Shown here piece by piece: positions 1-8,477 of a stretch of DNA of 34,638 nt. Positions within the stretch are counted from its first letter, which is position 1. Each line of letters starts with the position of its first letter. The stretch lies in the NCBI RefSeq assembly GCF_007489275.1, contig NZ_VLNR01000069.1, positions 1 through 34,638 on the forward strand, read 5' to 3'. A program made the translations under genes and the position numbers. Source of the stretch: Aquimarina algiphila. GTDB taxonomy: Bacteria; Bacteroidota; Bacteroidia; Flavobacteriales; Flavobacteriaceae. Below the pieces are notes generated by a model. The model did not search any database and was not told the origin of the DNA. It was given only the letters and a program-made list of their open reading frames with translations.

Positions 1-129
1 AGGAGAGTCGATGAGAAGAAAAAGAAAAAAATCGTAATTTTAACACTGAAATAAACACGCTTTTGGGAACTGTTTTGCTATGCTCTATTTAAACAGGAAT
101 ACCCGGGTCAATTTCATAGGAATCTCCAG
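1..129. repeat. Left arm of a 129-base terminal inverted repeat
   Basis: Bases 1-129 are the exact reverse complement of 34510-34638; the match breaks at base 130 (a here, t on the other arm). Inside the arm, reading rightwards, a short open frame ends in a run of Lys/Arg codons at a TAA near base 36, which could be the C-terminus of a gene lying mostly outside the window, such as a transposase, but nothing in it is diagnostic. The arm is most simply a piece of a dispersed genomic repeat at which the sequence was cut. Confidence 0.95.
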
Positions 130-172
130 ACTACCACGACAACATGATTTAAATAGTGTTTAAATGATATTT

Positions 173-200
173 AAAAACCACTCTATATGAGTGGTTTTTT
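173..200. terminator. Bidirectional intrinsic terminator
   Basis: AAAAACCACTC (173-183), loop TATAT, GAGTGGTTTTT (189-199) form an 11-bp stem with T-tracts on both strands. On the minus strand it sits about 35 bases after the stop of the membrane protein at 234-1031, so it can end that gene as well as anything entering from the left repeat. Confidence 0.8.
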
Positions 201-233
201 CATCAAAATAATCTATCAAAAAAGTTGCGTGCA

Positions 234-1031
234 TTAGCGATTTTTTTTGCACTTTTGGTTTTGCCGATTATAAATTTTGGAAACTTTAATTTCGTTTATT
301 TTCTTTTTTGTCTTAATACTATTTGTCGTTTTTGAAACTAAATATTGGTGTATTTCGTCTTTTTGTACTACTAATTGTAGTCTGAACACTCCGTAATACA
401 ACACCCACCATGATAAAAAAGAAAGCAGTACCCATAGAAAACTTGTAGCATATTCTGAATCAAATACATAGAATTCTATGGTAGACAACAACCACATAAT
501 AATAATGTATATCATAAAAAGGTTTAATCTTAACAACCAACGCTTTTTATCTTCTGAAATAATCTTAGAACCTTTTATTAATTTCCTCCCCCAAAAGATC
601 AAAAAAACATTAAAGAAAAATGATCCATTATCCATAATATGAAATTGCAGATCAACAAAATCTGAATTATAGAAGTTAAAAATAGTATCTAAATAAAGAA
701 TAGTCTCTATAATCAAAGCGCCAATAAAAGGAAGATAAAGCCATTTATACCAGCTTTGTTTAAGGTACTTATGTTCAATTTGAATTAGAAAATAGGTAAA
801 TAGAGTAACTCCTACCAGGTACTCCAACACAGGATTGTTTAAAAATTCTAAAACCGTATCTTCTATGTTAAACCACCCTAACAAAGTCAAACTTGTTAGC
901 AAGAACAATGACAGAGAGAGATAGTTATTTGCGCGATTTTTATAAAAAGGAGTGGTGACCAATGAGATACTGATAAAATATCCTATAATTCCACTTGCAA
1001 GAATTGCAAAACCTAATAGTATAGTATTCAA
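234..1031 (-). CDS. Polytopic membrane protein resembling the sensor half of AraC-type regulators, no HTH
   Basis: A 265-residue protein with about seven hydrophobic segments spread over residues 5-215 (for example around 5-25, 40-55, 65-82, 98-115, 135-150, 168-187 and 195-215). The spacing, the HKY..SWYKWLY segment and the ending YYGVFRLQ resemble the N-terminal membrane half of flavobacterial membrane-bound AraC regulators, which then normally carry about 100 residues of AraC helix-turn-helix. Here only a basic, low-complexity tail of about 40 residues follows before the stop, and a terminator comes 35 bases later. Reading the other two frames past the A8 run at 240-247 does not reveal a helix-turn-helix. 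It may be a truncated regulator or a stand-alone membrane protein; its closeness to the window-end repeat makes truncation plausible. The family assignment is from memory of similar proteins and is moderate; the gene itself is well supported. Confidence 0.7.
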   Translation of the reverse strand: MNTILLGFAILASGIIGYFISISLVTTPFYKNRANNYLSLSLFLLTSLTLLGWFNIEDTVLEFLNNPVLEYLVGVTLFTYFLIQIEHKYLKQSWYKWLYLPFIGALIIETILYLDTIFNFYNSDFVDLQFHIMDNGSFFFNVFLIFWGRKLIKGSKIISEDKKRWLLRLNLFMIYIIIMWLLSTIEFYVFDSEYATSFLWVLLSFLSWWVLYYGVFRLQLVVQKDEIHQYLVSKTTNSIKTKKKINEIKVSKIYNRQNQKCKKNR

Positions 1032-1260
1032 TATTTGAAAAAATTAATTGAGCTTGATGTATTGTTAATGTTAGTTCGTCTAAAAACTCGTTTTATTTAT
1101 AGGATAAATATAAGTTGATTTGCTAGTTTTTTTATACATCAATTACCTTATTAGGTATTTGAACTATACTGAATTAAGGTTATTTTGATACTTTTAGAAA
1201 CTATTCTCTATCTGAACTTCATAAATTTTTAAGCGTTGTAATCATCTAATCGGTCGAAAT

Positions 1261-1297
1261 AAAAAAACCTGTTAAGCTACGTAAGTCTAACAGGTTT
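1261..1297 (-). terminator. Intrinsic terminator (minus strand)
   Basis: AAACCTGTTA (1265-1274) pairs with TAACAGGTTT (1288-1297) around a 13-base loop; read on the minus strand the stem is followed by seven T (1261-1267, partly within the stem). There is no annotated gene above it on this strand except the small open frame at 1344-1445, which is the argument for a real short transcript here. Confidence 0.75.
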
Positions 1298-1343
1298 AAT
1301 TCATCGCGACTTGGGGAGGTTGCGACTGATTAACAACAAAAAA

Positions 1344-1445
1344 TCACATCAACAAAAATACTTTCTTCGCAACATACATACAATTAGAAATCAATTCCAT
1401 TGTGGGTCTAACTGATCTCTGTATACGATTAATACGCTTTTTCAT
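1344..1445 (-). CDS. Possible 33-residue basic peptide
   Basis: ATG at 1445-1443, TGA at 1346-1344. The peptide begins MKKRINRIQRSVRP, is strongly basic in its first half, contains the tetrapeptide ISNC at residues 19-22 and ends hydrophobic (VFLLM). There is no Shine-Dalgarno sequence, but that is usual in this phylum. A terminator follows 46 bases after the stop. The second small open frame at 9891-9977 also starts MK, is basic, and carries T-x-x-x-ISNC, so the two may belong to one peptide type; they may equally be chance frames in two small RNAs. Confidence 0.3.
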   Translation of the reverse strand: MKKRINRIQRSVRPTMELISNCMYVAKKVFLLM

Positions 1446-1796
1446 AATAGGGGAAACTTGTGTGGGTTAATAATTTATTTTAATCTCAAAAAACAATGTT
1501 AATAGGGGGCATTCTTTTTTAAGGGGACACTAATATGCAAATTATTTTCAATAATAGCGTTTAAATACGTAATAAATCGACAAAATACCTAAAATTTTAA
1601 CATTTAAGGTTGTGAAGCTTGTTTTTACAGGTTAAAGTAAAGGTTTAAGACAATAGAAAAACCATTGAAAGTGTAGTATTTTTCTTTCAAAGAAGGGAAA
1701 TTTGGTACTGTTTTATACCAAACGTTTCTTTTATTAATTTATTATCCGTAAACCTTTAATTATTATTCGTTAGGATATCAAAAGAATTAGATTAAA
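1446..1796. other. Gene-free AT-rich spacer
   Basis: No open frame with coding character is seen on either strand. TTTGGTA (1701-1707) and TACCAAA (1716-1722) form a 7-bp hairpin about 75 bases after the scoB stop; it lacks a good T-tract in the minus direction, so it is only a weak terminator candidate for the scoA-scoB block. Confidence 0.5.
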
Positions 1797-2453
1797 TCAA
1801 TCCAATATCATTTCAGGAATATCTCCTTTAATTATGAGATTTCCTTCGGTTGCATTTTTAATATCTTCAACAGAAACTCCAGGGGCTCTTTCTAAAAGTG
1901 TAAAACCGTCATTGGTCACTTCAAGAAAACCCAAATTAGTGACTATTTTTTTTACACAACCTACTCCAGTAAGAGGAAGCGAGCATCTTTTAAGTAATTT
2001 AGATTCTCCTGCCCTATTGGTATGCATCATGGCCACAATAATGTTCTCTGCACTTGCGACTAGATCCATTGCTCCTCCCATTCCTTTTACCATTTTACCA
2101 GGGATTTTCCAATTTGCAATATCTCCGTTTTCAGCAACTTCCATTGCTCCCAGGATGGTCAGATCTACATGCTGACCTCTAATCATACTAAAACTCATAG
2201 CCGAATCAAAAAATGATGCACCAGGCATAGTAGTAATGGTTTGTTTTCCAGCATTAATGACATCTGCATCTTCCTCTCCCTCAAATGGAAAAGGTCCCAT
2301 TCCTAAAACTCCGTTCTCACTCTGAAACTCGACTTCAATACCTTGTGGTATATAATTTGCCACCAGCGTTGGTATACCGATTCCTAAATTAACAAAATAT
2401 TTGTCTTTAAGCTCTTTAGCGATACGTTTTGCTATTCCGTTTTTATCAAGCAT
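1797..2453 (-). CDS. scoB: 3-oxoacid CoA-transferase subunit B
   Basis: A 218-residue, full-length beta subunit of succinyl-CoA:3-ketoacid (3-oxoacid) CoA-transferase, which moves CoA from succinyl-CoA to acetoacetate or a related acid in the cytoplasm. The glycine-rich NLGIGIPT segment (22-29) and the SENG motif with Glu46, the residue that forms the acyl-glutamyl/CoA thioester in this family, are both present, as is the conserved GKMVKGMGGAMDL segment near 118-130. It is the last gene of the minus-strand block and begins only two bases after the stop of the zinc-ribbon membrane protein. Its partner scoA is upstream but separated by two other genes, which is unusual for this heterodimer. Related enzymes use other beta-keto acids (for example 3-oxoadipate), so the exact acceptor is not fixed by sequence. 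Confidence 0.93.
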   Translation of the reverse strand: MLDKNGIAKRIAKELKDKYFVNLGIGIPTLVANYIPQGIEVEFQSENGVLGMGPFPFEGEEDADVINAGKQTITTMPGASFFDSAMSFSMIRGQHVDLTILGAMEVAENGDIANWKIPGKMVKGMGGAMDLVASAENIIVAMMHTNRAGESKLLKRCSLPLTGVGCVKKIVTNLGFLEVTNDGFTLLERAPGVSVEDIKNATEGNLIIKGDIPEMILD

Positions 2454-2455
2454 AT

Positions 2456-2794
2456 CTATTTTCTTCTAATCTTATATGAATTAAAATCACTTGTTGATTT
2501 ACCTTCCTGAATCCACATTAATATAGGTAATGATATTACCAAAGATCCTATCAGTCCAAACATAAAAAATAAAACAACCGAAATCACTATACTTATAATG
2601 AATACAATCAAAATCTTTTTATTATCTACCACTGCATCAATTCTATTAATATGTTTTTTATCTTTTCTATTACAATACTTACACTCAACCTCAACCTCAT
2701 CCCCAACTTGCATTTGTAATTGTCCTCTTGTAGAAACGACTGGAACGAATTTGTTCTGAATTTTACATTGTGAACACGTAAATTCTAGCTTCAT
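2456..2794 (-). CDS. Small zinc-ribbon membrane protein, function unknown
   Basis: A 112-residue protein with two CxxC pairs, C7/C10 and C38/C41, that can form one zinc ribbon at the N-terminus, followed by two closely spaced hydrophobic helices at about 60-78 and 80-96 and a short basic tail. The topology would leave the ribbon on the cytoplasmic side if the loop between helices is the short outer turn. It lies 13 bases after the peroxiredoxin gene and 2 bases before scoB, so it is very likely cotranscribed with both. I do not recognise the family; a link to redox or CoA metabolism is suggested only by position. Confidence 0.8.
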   Translation of the reverse strand: MKLEFTCSQCKIQNKFVPVVSTRGQLQMQVGDEVEVECKYCNRKDKKHINRIDAVVDNKKILIVFIISIVISVVLFFMFGLIGSLVISLPILMWIQEGKSTSDFNSYKIRRK

Positions 2795-2807
2795 ATAAAA
2801 GTTTTGA

Positions 2808-3449
2808 TTAATTCAAATTAGGCTGTGGTGTCATCCTAAGATATGGTTTGATTTCTTTATGTCCTTTAGGAAATAGATTAGGGATTTCTTCATTAGTTAC
2901 AGAAGGAACAATAACACAATCCTCTCCGTGATTCCAATTTGCTGGAGTTGCCACTTTATGATATGCTGTTAATTGAAGTGAATCTATAACGCGTAATAAT
3001 TCATCAAAATTTCTACCTGTAGATGCCGGATAAGTAATAGTAAGTTTAATTTTCTTATCTGGTCCTATTACAAAAACAGATCGCACCGTTAATTGGCTAT
3101 CTGCATTAGGATGGATCATATCATACAGCTCTGATACTTTTCTATCCTCATCAGCTATAATCGGAAAATTAACTGTAGTATGTTGTGTCTCATTAATATC
3201 TTTTATCCATCCATGATGAGATTCTACACCATCAACACTTAACGCCGCCACTTTTACATTACGCTTATTAAATTCTTCTGTATATTTTGCTACCGTTCCT
3301 AATTCTGTTGTACAAACAGGGGTGTAATCTGCTGGATGCGAAAAAAGAATTCCCCAGTTATCCCCTAACCAGTTATGAAAATTAATTTCACCTTCTGTAG
3401 TTTGTGCATCAAAGTTTGGTGCCTCATCTCCTAATCGTAATACCGCCAT
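2808..3449 (-). CDS. 1-Cys peroxiredoxin (Prx6 type)
   Basis: A 213-residue AhpC/TSA-family peroxiredoxin that reduces H2O2 and organic hydroperoxides. The active-site signature PADYTPVCTTE places the peroxidatic cysteine at Cys46, with the conserved catalytic Arg in TVRSVFVIGP near residue 127. The long C-terminal extension (WNHGEDCVIVPS, then a Prx6-type tail to residue 213) separates it from AhpC and from bacterioferritin comigratory protein. A second Cys occurs in that extension, so a two-cysteine mechanism cannot be excluded, although the Prx6 group is classed as 1-Cys. It lies between scoA (34 bases upstream) and the zinc-ribbon gene (13 bases downstream). Confidence 0.93.
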   Translation of the reverse strand: MAVLRLGDEAPNFDAQTTEGEINFHNWLGDNWGILFSHPADYTPVCTTELGTVAKYTEEFNKRNVKVAALSVDGVESHHGWIKDINETQHTTVNFPIIADEDRKVSELYDMIHPNADSQLTVRSVFVIGPDKKIKLTITYPASTGRNFDELLRVIDSLQLTAYHKVATPANWNHGEDCVIVPSVTNEEIPNLFPKGHKEIKPYLRMTPQPNLN

Positions 3450-3483
3450 GATTTATGTGTTTAAAAATTTAAAATATCAAAAA

Positions 3484-4185
3484 TTATTCTCTTGTACGCA
3501 CTGTACGTTGTTCTATTCTTTTTTCGTAGTCTTTTCCTTGAAAGATTCGTTGTACAAATATCCCAGGGATATGTATTTCATCAGGGTTAAGACTTCCTGC
3601 AGGAACTAATTCTTCTACTTCGGCTACGGTTATCTTTGCCGCTCCACACATACAAGGGTTAAAATTTCTAGCGGTTCCTTTAAAAATAAGGTTTCCCGCT
3701 TCATCTCCCTTCCATGCTTTTACAAATGCAAAATCAGCTTTAAATGCATGTTCTAACACATACATTTTACCATTAAACTCTCTTGTTTCTTTTCCTTCTG
3801 CTACTTCGGTACCGTAACCTGCTGGAGTATAAAATGCAGGAAACCCGCCTTGTGCAGCACGACATCGTTCTGCCAGTGTTCCTTGTGGGATAAGTTCTAC
3901 ATCCAATTCTCCACTTAGCATTTGTCGTTCAAATTCATCGTTTTCTCCAACATAGGAAGAAATCATTTTGTTGATTTGCTTTTTCTGAAGTAAAAGCCCT
4001 AATCCAAAATCATCTACTCCTGCATTATTTGATATACAAGTAAGTCCTTTAATATTGAGTTTTACAAGTTCTGCGATAGCATTTTCTGGAATACCACATA
4101 ACCCAAACCCTCCCAACATAAAGGTCATATCATCTTTGACTCCTGTCAAAGCTTCGGTAACATTGGGTACCGTTTTACGAATCAT
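3484..4185 (-). CDS. scoA: 3-oxoacid CoA-transferase subunit A
   Basis: A 233-residue alpha subunit of the heteromeric CoA-transferase. The glycine-rich GGFGLCGIPE segment (25-34) and the SNNAG motif (52-56) are typical of the family's CoA-binding half, and CMCGAAKITVAEVEELV near 180 is the usual C-terminal signature. It must pair with ScoB at 1797-2453 to be active. The gene lies 102 bases after the class A PBP gene, so it may share that transcript or start from its own promoter; nothing decisive is seen in the spacer. Confidence 0.93.
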   Translation of the reverse strand: MIRKTVPNVTEALTGVKDDMTFMLGGFGLCGIPENAIAELVKLNIKGLTCISNNAGVDDFGLGLLLQKKQINKMISSYVGENDEFERQMLSGELDVELIPQGTLAERCRAAQGGFPAFYTPAGYGTEVAEGKETREFNGKMYVLEHAFKADFAFVKAWKGDEAGNLIFKGTARNFNPCMCGAAKITVAEVEELVPAGSLNPDEIHIPGIFVQRIFQGKDYEKRIEQRTVRTRE

Positions 4186-4287
4186 AATGTTCTAATTTTA
4201 GCAGACTAAAAGTACTAAAAAAATAGGATTAGATCGTTTGAAATAAGATAGTTTTATGAATAATTTAATCGATGAACAAAGTCCTCT

Positions 4288-6615
4288 TTACATACTAAAC
4301 TCATCTATATTTTCATCTTGAATATTACTCTCTCTAAAGACTTTACAATCTACTTCAATAGTTAGTTCTTCTGGCTTAGGAAATGCACCTGTAGAAACCT
4401 CCAAAGTCTTATCTGTATAGCATTTTTTCATATACAATCCCCAGATTGGCAATGCCATTGTAGCTCCTTGTCCGAATTTGGTAGTCTGAAAATGTGTTGC
4501 TCTATCATCTGCACCAACCCATACTCCTGTAACCAAGTTTGGAACAATTCCCATAAACCAACCATCACTTTGGTTTTGGGTCGTTCCTGTCTTACCTGCA
4601 ATTGGATTTGTGAATTGATAGGGATGTCCAGTAACTACATTTTTTAAATCATATCTTGAAGAAGCTCCTGTTCGTAAACGCACTCCTGAGCCTGAATGTG
4701 TAACTCCTTCCATTAAATTAATAGTAACATAGGCTGCTTCTTTACTAATTACATCTTTGGTTTCTGGAACAAATTGATACAATATTGCCCCATTTTTATC
4801 TTCAATACTGGTAATCGTAACAGGTTTAGTATAAATTCCCTGATTTGCAAAGGTGCTGTAGGCGCCTACCATTTCTGATAATTTTAAATCTACCGATCCT
4901 AGTGCAATCGAAGCGACTGGTGTAATTGGCGATTTTACTCCCATTTTTGTGGCTAACCGGGCAATAGGTTCTGGACCTATTTTATCCATTAAGCGCGCAG
5001 AAATTGTATTCACAGATTTTGCTAAAGCAGATTTAAGGCTTAGGTATCCTGTATATTCTCCATCGCTATTTTTAGGAGTCCAATCTTCTGTAACTCCATG
5101 ACTACCTGCCGAAATAGTTATTTGTGACAATGGTAGTGTATCACAAGGAGAAAGTTTAAGCTGATCTATTGCCGTAGCATACACAAAAGGCTTAAATGTA
5201 GATCCAACCTGACGTGCCCCCTGGTACACATGATCATATTGAAAATGTGTATAGTTAACCCCTCCTACCCAAGCTTTAACATGCCCCGTTTGTGGCTCCA
5301 TTGACATTAACCCAGATCGTAAGAATTTTTTATAGTATAAAATTGAATCTCTCGGGGTCATAATGGTATCAATATCACCTTTCCAGCTAAATATGGTCAT
5401 CTCTGTCTTTATGTCAAAAGATGCATTGATTTCTTTCTCACTTTTACCAGCACTAAGCATTTTCTTTCTTCTTGCAGAACTTTTAATCGCTCTTTTGAGA
5501 ATTGACTCTTTCTCTGCCTCTGTAATGTTTCTAAACGGAGTAGTTTTGTTTTTCTTCTCTTGCTTATCAAACTCTTTTTGAAGATTAGACATATGTTCTT
5601 GCACTGCTGCTTCTGCATATTTTTGCATACGAGAATCTATAGTTACATTAATTCGTAAACCATCTCTATAGATATCATAATACTCTGGATCTCCTTCTTC
5701 ATTTTCTCCTTTAGGGTTCTCTTTTACCCAGTTTGCCATCCAACTTCTCACATATTCTCTAAAATACTGTGCTGTTCCATCTTTATGGCCTTCTGGAGAA
5801 TACTCTAATTGTAATGGTAATTCTTGCAAAGCATTTTTTTCTTTTTCGCCGATATAACCGTATTTATACATTTGTCCAAGTACAGTATTCCTTCTATCTC
5901 TTACCAGTTCAGGTCTGCGTAATGGATTGTATAAAGATGAATTTTTTAGCATTCCTACTAATACAGCAGCTTCTTCTATTTTAAGATCTTTTAGTGTTTT
6001 ACCAAAATAAATTCTAGATGCAGAACTTATCCCTATGGCCTGATTAAGAAAATCATACTTGTTGAGATACATAGCAATAATCTCATTTTTAGTATACTGT
6101 CTCTCTAGGCGGGTAGCTATCACCCATTCTTTAAGTTTTTGCGTGATTCGCTCCCATATATTTCTAGACCCTCCTGTAAATAATTGTTTAGCCAATTGCT
6201 GTGATATTGTACTTGCTCCACCTTTGGTTCCCAAAAAGACAAATGCTCTTACTGTACCTCTACCGTCGATACCAGAATGACTATAATACCTTGCATCTTC
6301 TGTAGCTACCAATGCGTTTACCAAATGTTCGGGTAAATCATTATAATTTACAGGAGTACGGTTTTCATCAAAAAAAGTTCCTATTTGCACCCCATCAGAA
6401 GAAATAATCTGAGTTGCTAAGTCATTTTGTGGGTTTTCTAAGTCCTCAAATGTTGGCATCTCACCAAATACTCCCCAACTCGCAAAAAGGAATAATAATA
6501 TAACTAAAAATATCCCTGATCCAAATAGTATCCAGAATCCTTTTATAAATTTTATGGTATTATTTGCTGGAGTCTTTTTTCTTTTTTTTGTCGACTTGGG
6601 TGTTGCCTTTGCCAT
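4288..6615 (-). CDS. mrcA: Bifunctional class A penicillin-binding protein (PBP1A type)
   Basis: A 775-residue peptidoglycan synthase anchored in the inner membrane. A basic cytoplasmic head (1-22) and one membrane helix (about 24-46) precede a GT51 glycosyltransferase domain with the ATEDARYY signature (catalytic Glu106) and GGASTISQQLAKQLF. The transpeptidase domain carries the three serine acyl-transferase motifs: STFK with nucleophile Ser472, SVN at 534-536, and KTG at 675-677. It therefore both polymerises and crosslinks glycan strands. The start lies three bases after the gldH stop, and the order ricT-gldH-PBP on one strand is a familiar flavobacterial arrangement. The symbol follows the usual PBP1A naming; the orthology to the E. 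coli gene is by domain layout only. Confidence 0.95.
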   Translation of the reverse strand: MAKATPKSTKKRKKTPANNTIKFIKGFWILFGSGIFLVILLFLFASWGVFGEMPTFEDLENPQNDLATQIISSDGVQIGTFFDENRTPVNYNDLPEHLVNALVATEDARYYSHSGIDGRGTVRAFVFLGTKGGASTISQQLAKQLFTGGSRNIWERITQKLKEWVIATRLERQYTKNEIIAMYLNKYDFLNQAIGISSASRIYFGKTLKDLKIEEAAVLVGMLKNSSLYNPLRRPELVRDRRNTVLGQMYKYGYIGEKEKNALQELPLQLEYSPEGHKDGTAQYFREYVRSWMANWVKENPKGENEEGDPEYYDIYRDGLRINVTIDSRMQKYAEAAVQEHMSNLQKEFDKQEKKNKTTPFRNITEAEKESILKRAIKSSARRKKMLSAGKSEKEINASFDIKTEMTIFSWKGDIDTIMTPRDSILYYKKFLRSGLMSMEPQTGHVKAWVGGVNYTHFQYDHVYQGARQVGSTFKPFVYATAIDQLKLSPCDTLPLSQITISAGSHGVTEDWTPKNSDGEYTGYLSLKSALAKSVNTISARLMDKIGPEPIARLATKMGVKSPITPVASIALGSVDLKLSEMVGAYSTFANQGIYTKPVTITSIEDKNGAILYQFVPETKDVISKEAAYVTINLMEGVTHSGSGVRLRTGASSRYDLKNVVTGHPYQFTNPIAGKTGTTQNQSDGWFMGIVPNLVTGVWVGADDRATHFQTTKFGQGATMALPIWGLYMKKCYTDKTLEVSTGAFPKPEELTIEVDCKVFRESNIQDENIDEFSM

Positions 6616-6618
6616 ATC

Positions 6619-7110
6619 CTAAGGGTTTTGCGCGTATTCTATTCTAAATCCAATATCTGTTATTCCTTCTAACGATGTTATGCCATTTACTTCACCATTC
6701 TTTCTCATAGCATGCTGTAACGTTATCATATATTGTCCTTGTTCTTTAAACTTTACTTTTTCCTTGTACCATAATTTATTCTCTTTAAGTTCAGAAAAGC
6801 CAGTGCCTAACCATTGTCCATCTGGCGCAGCCAAACGATATTCTAAAGTGTCAGTGATTACTTTTCCATTAGGAAATTTCATCTCACTGATCAAAAATAA
6901 ATTGCTATATCTGTAAGAGTTATTATTACGAACATTAATAAACAAATTATAGTCTTGTAGAGAATCGAGTTCTGGTATTGTAAAACTTACCTTCTCATTT
7001 ATCTCCCATGCATCCGCTACGGTTTGATATTCATCAAAAACCTGCTTGTCATCACAAGAAACTATTCCAATTATAATAAAAACTATTAAAAAAAATCTAA
7101 GATTTACCAT
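6619..7110 (-). CDS. gldH: Gliding motility lipoprotein GldH
   Basis: A 163-residue lipoprotein with a signal peptide ending in the lipobox IVSC (Cys19). The body contains the GldH-type pattern: YNLFINVRN, a DTLEY segment, LAAPDGQWLGTGFSELKENKLWYKE and a closing GIEDIGFRIE-like segment (here GITDIGFRIEY). GldH is one of the lipoproteins required for gliding and for type IX secretion-linked motility in Flavobacterium. Its start overlaps the end of ricT by 14 bases and its stop is three bases before the PBP start, so the three genes are almost certainly one operon. It is good evidence that the host belongs to the gliding Bacteroidota, though gldH also persists in species that do not glide. Confidence 0.93.
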   Translation of the reverse strand: MVNLRFFLIVFIIIGIVSCDDKQVFDEYQTVADAWEINEKVSFTIPELDSLQDYNLFINVRNNNSYRYSNLFLISEMKFPNGKVITDTLEYRLAAPDGQWLGTGFSELKENKLWYKEKVKFKEQGQYMITLQHAMRKNGEVNGITSLEGITDIGFRIEYAQNP

Positions 7111-8374
7111 TGTTTTTATTCCTAGACCTACGTTTTTTATTAGGTTGATTGTTTGATTTATTTGAGTTTTTGTTTTCAGAATTTCCCGCTTTTGATTTAT
7201 TTGAAGCTACAGTTTGTTTTTCTGAAGATCCTCTTTTTTTATTTTTCCTTTTATTACGATTTCTTCTTCTATTACTACGTTTAGGTTGATCAAATCTCGT
7301 TAGACTATCCTGTCCTACAACGTTCTCAAAATCTGTTTTAGTATCCTCTATAAGTTCAGAAGCAAAATCTTCCAGACTTGCTACTTTTTCGTTATTTATA
7401 TTAGATGCAATAATTTCATTTACATCTTCTGCAGTTATTTTATGCCAATTCATCCATTCTCCTTCATAAGCATACCACAATACTCCTTTAAAAATGTCGA
7501 TTTTCTGACATACTGCTGTTCCTTTTTCTGTCTTGAGTTTTGTTTCAGTTTTAGGAAAACTATTCAATGCATCGATATAAGCATCTAACTCGTAGTTAAG
7601 ACAGCATTTTAATTTTCCACATTGACCTGCCAGTTTTTGTGGATTTAAAGACAATTGTTGGTATCTCGCTGCACTAGTATTTACTGATCTAAAATCGGTA
7701 AGCCATGTTGAGCAACAAAGCTCTCTCCCACAAGAACCAATACCCCCTAATCGAGCTGCTTCTTGTCTAAAACCTACCTGACGCATTTCTATTCTTGTGC
7801 TAAATTCATGGGCAAATTCTTTAATCAATTGCCTGAAATCTACACGTTCTTCTGCAGTATAATAAAAAGTAGCCTTAGATCCGTCTCCTTGAAATTCGAT
7901 ATCAGAAATTTTCATTTGGAGTTCTAATCTAATCGCAATTTCACGTGCACGAACTTTCATGCTCTCTTCTCGATCACGCGCTTTCTGCCAAATATCAATA
8001 TCTTTTTGAGTTGCTTTTCTGTAGATTTTCTTAACATCTTCGCTATCTTCTTCTACTTTCTTTTTCTTCATCTGGATACGAACCAGCTCACCAGTAAGAG
8101 TAACTATTCCAACATCATGACCTGGCGAAGATTCTGTAGCTACAATGTCGCCAATACTTAGAGAGAGATTCTCTGTATTTTTATAAAAATTTTTTCTTCC
8201 GTTTTTAAATCTAATTTCAACACATGAGAAAGGTTTTGCCCCACCAGGGAGCGACATATTAGACAACCAATCAAAAACCGTCAATTTATTACATCCATCG
8301 GTACCGCAAGTACCATTATTCTTACATCCTTTCGGTTGCCCGTCATTTCCGGAGGAACAACTGCTACACCCCAT
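7097..8374 (-). CDS. ricT: PSP1-domain protein, RicT/YaaT family
   Basis: A 425-residue cytoplasmic protein. The PSP1 core spans about residues 50-290 and contains the cysteine cluster IGSCGRELCCSTW followed by GQCGKLKCCLNYE, which in the Bacillus Ric (YaaT-YlbF-YmcA) complex contributes to iron-sulphur binding. The N-terminus adds a further Cys-rich stretch (residues 3-28 hold six Cys), common in Bacteroidota members. The last about 65 residues are low-complexity Arg/Lys/Asn/Ser, likely disordered and perhaps RNA-binding. Its 3' end overlaps gldH by 14 bases. In Firmicutes the family affects RNase Y; the partner proteins are not in this window and the role in Bacteroidota is not settled. Confidence 0.9.
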   Translation of the reverse strand: MGCSSCSSGNDGQPKGCKNNGTCGTDGCNKLTVFDWLSNMSLPGGAKPFSCVEIRFKNGRKNFYKNTENLSLSIGDIVATESSPGHDVGIVTLTGELVRIQMKKKKVEEDSEDVKKIYRKATQKDIDIWQKARDREESMKVRAREIAIRLELQMKISDIEFQGDGSKATFYYTAEERVDFRQLIKEFAHEFSTRIEMRQVGFRQEAARLGGIGSCGRELCCSTWLTDFRSVNTSAARYQQLSLNPQKLAGQCGKLKCCLNYELDAYIDALNSFPKTETKLKTEKGTAVCQKIDIFKGVLWYAYEGEWMNWHKITAEDVNEIIASNINNEKVASLEDFASELIEDTKTDFENVVGQDSLTRFDQPKRSNRRRNRNKRKNKKRGSSEKQTVASNKSKAGNSENKNSNKSNNQPNKKRRSRNKNNGKS

Positions 8375-8477
8375 ATTTTCTATCTATATTGAAATTTGTC
8401 TGTAGCTTTAAACACTACAACAAATATGGTTCTTACTAAAATCAGAAACGATTACCGTATCTAATATCTTAATCGAT

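Larger units (their letters stand above)
1261..1445 (-). ncRNA. Candidate small RNA or small mRNA with C-rich loop
   Basis: On the minus strand, sequence from about 1445 down ends in a strong intrinsic terminator at 1261-1297. Just before the terminator, 1304-1325 can fold as a 4-bp stem (TCGC/GCGA) exposing the loop sequence CCUCCCC, the kind of unpaired C-rich seed seen in antisense RNAs that block purine-rich ribosome-binding sites. A 33-codon open frame (1344-1445) lies upstream in the same transcript. No promoter could be assigned with confidence. The alternative is that the hairpin is chance and the terminator serves the small open frame only. Confidence 0.35.

Noticed and set aside
1834..2175. 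113-codon plus-strand open frame
   Set aside because: It lies wholly antisense to scoB, whose full motif set is intact; the frame is a shadow.
5363..6280. Several 60-75-codon open frames on both strands
   Set aside because: All are inside the class A PBP gene, whose glycosyltransferase and transpeptidase motifs are continuous.
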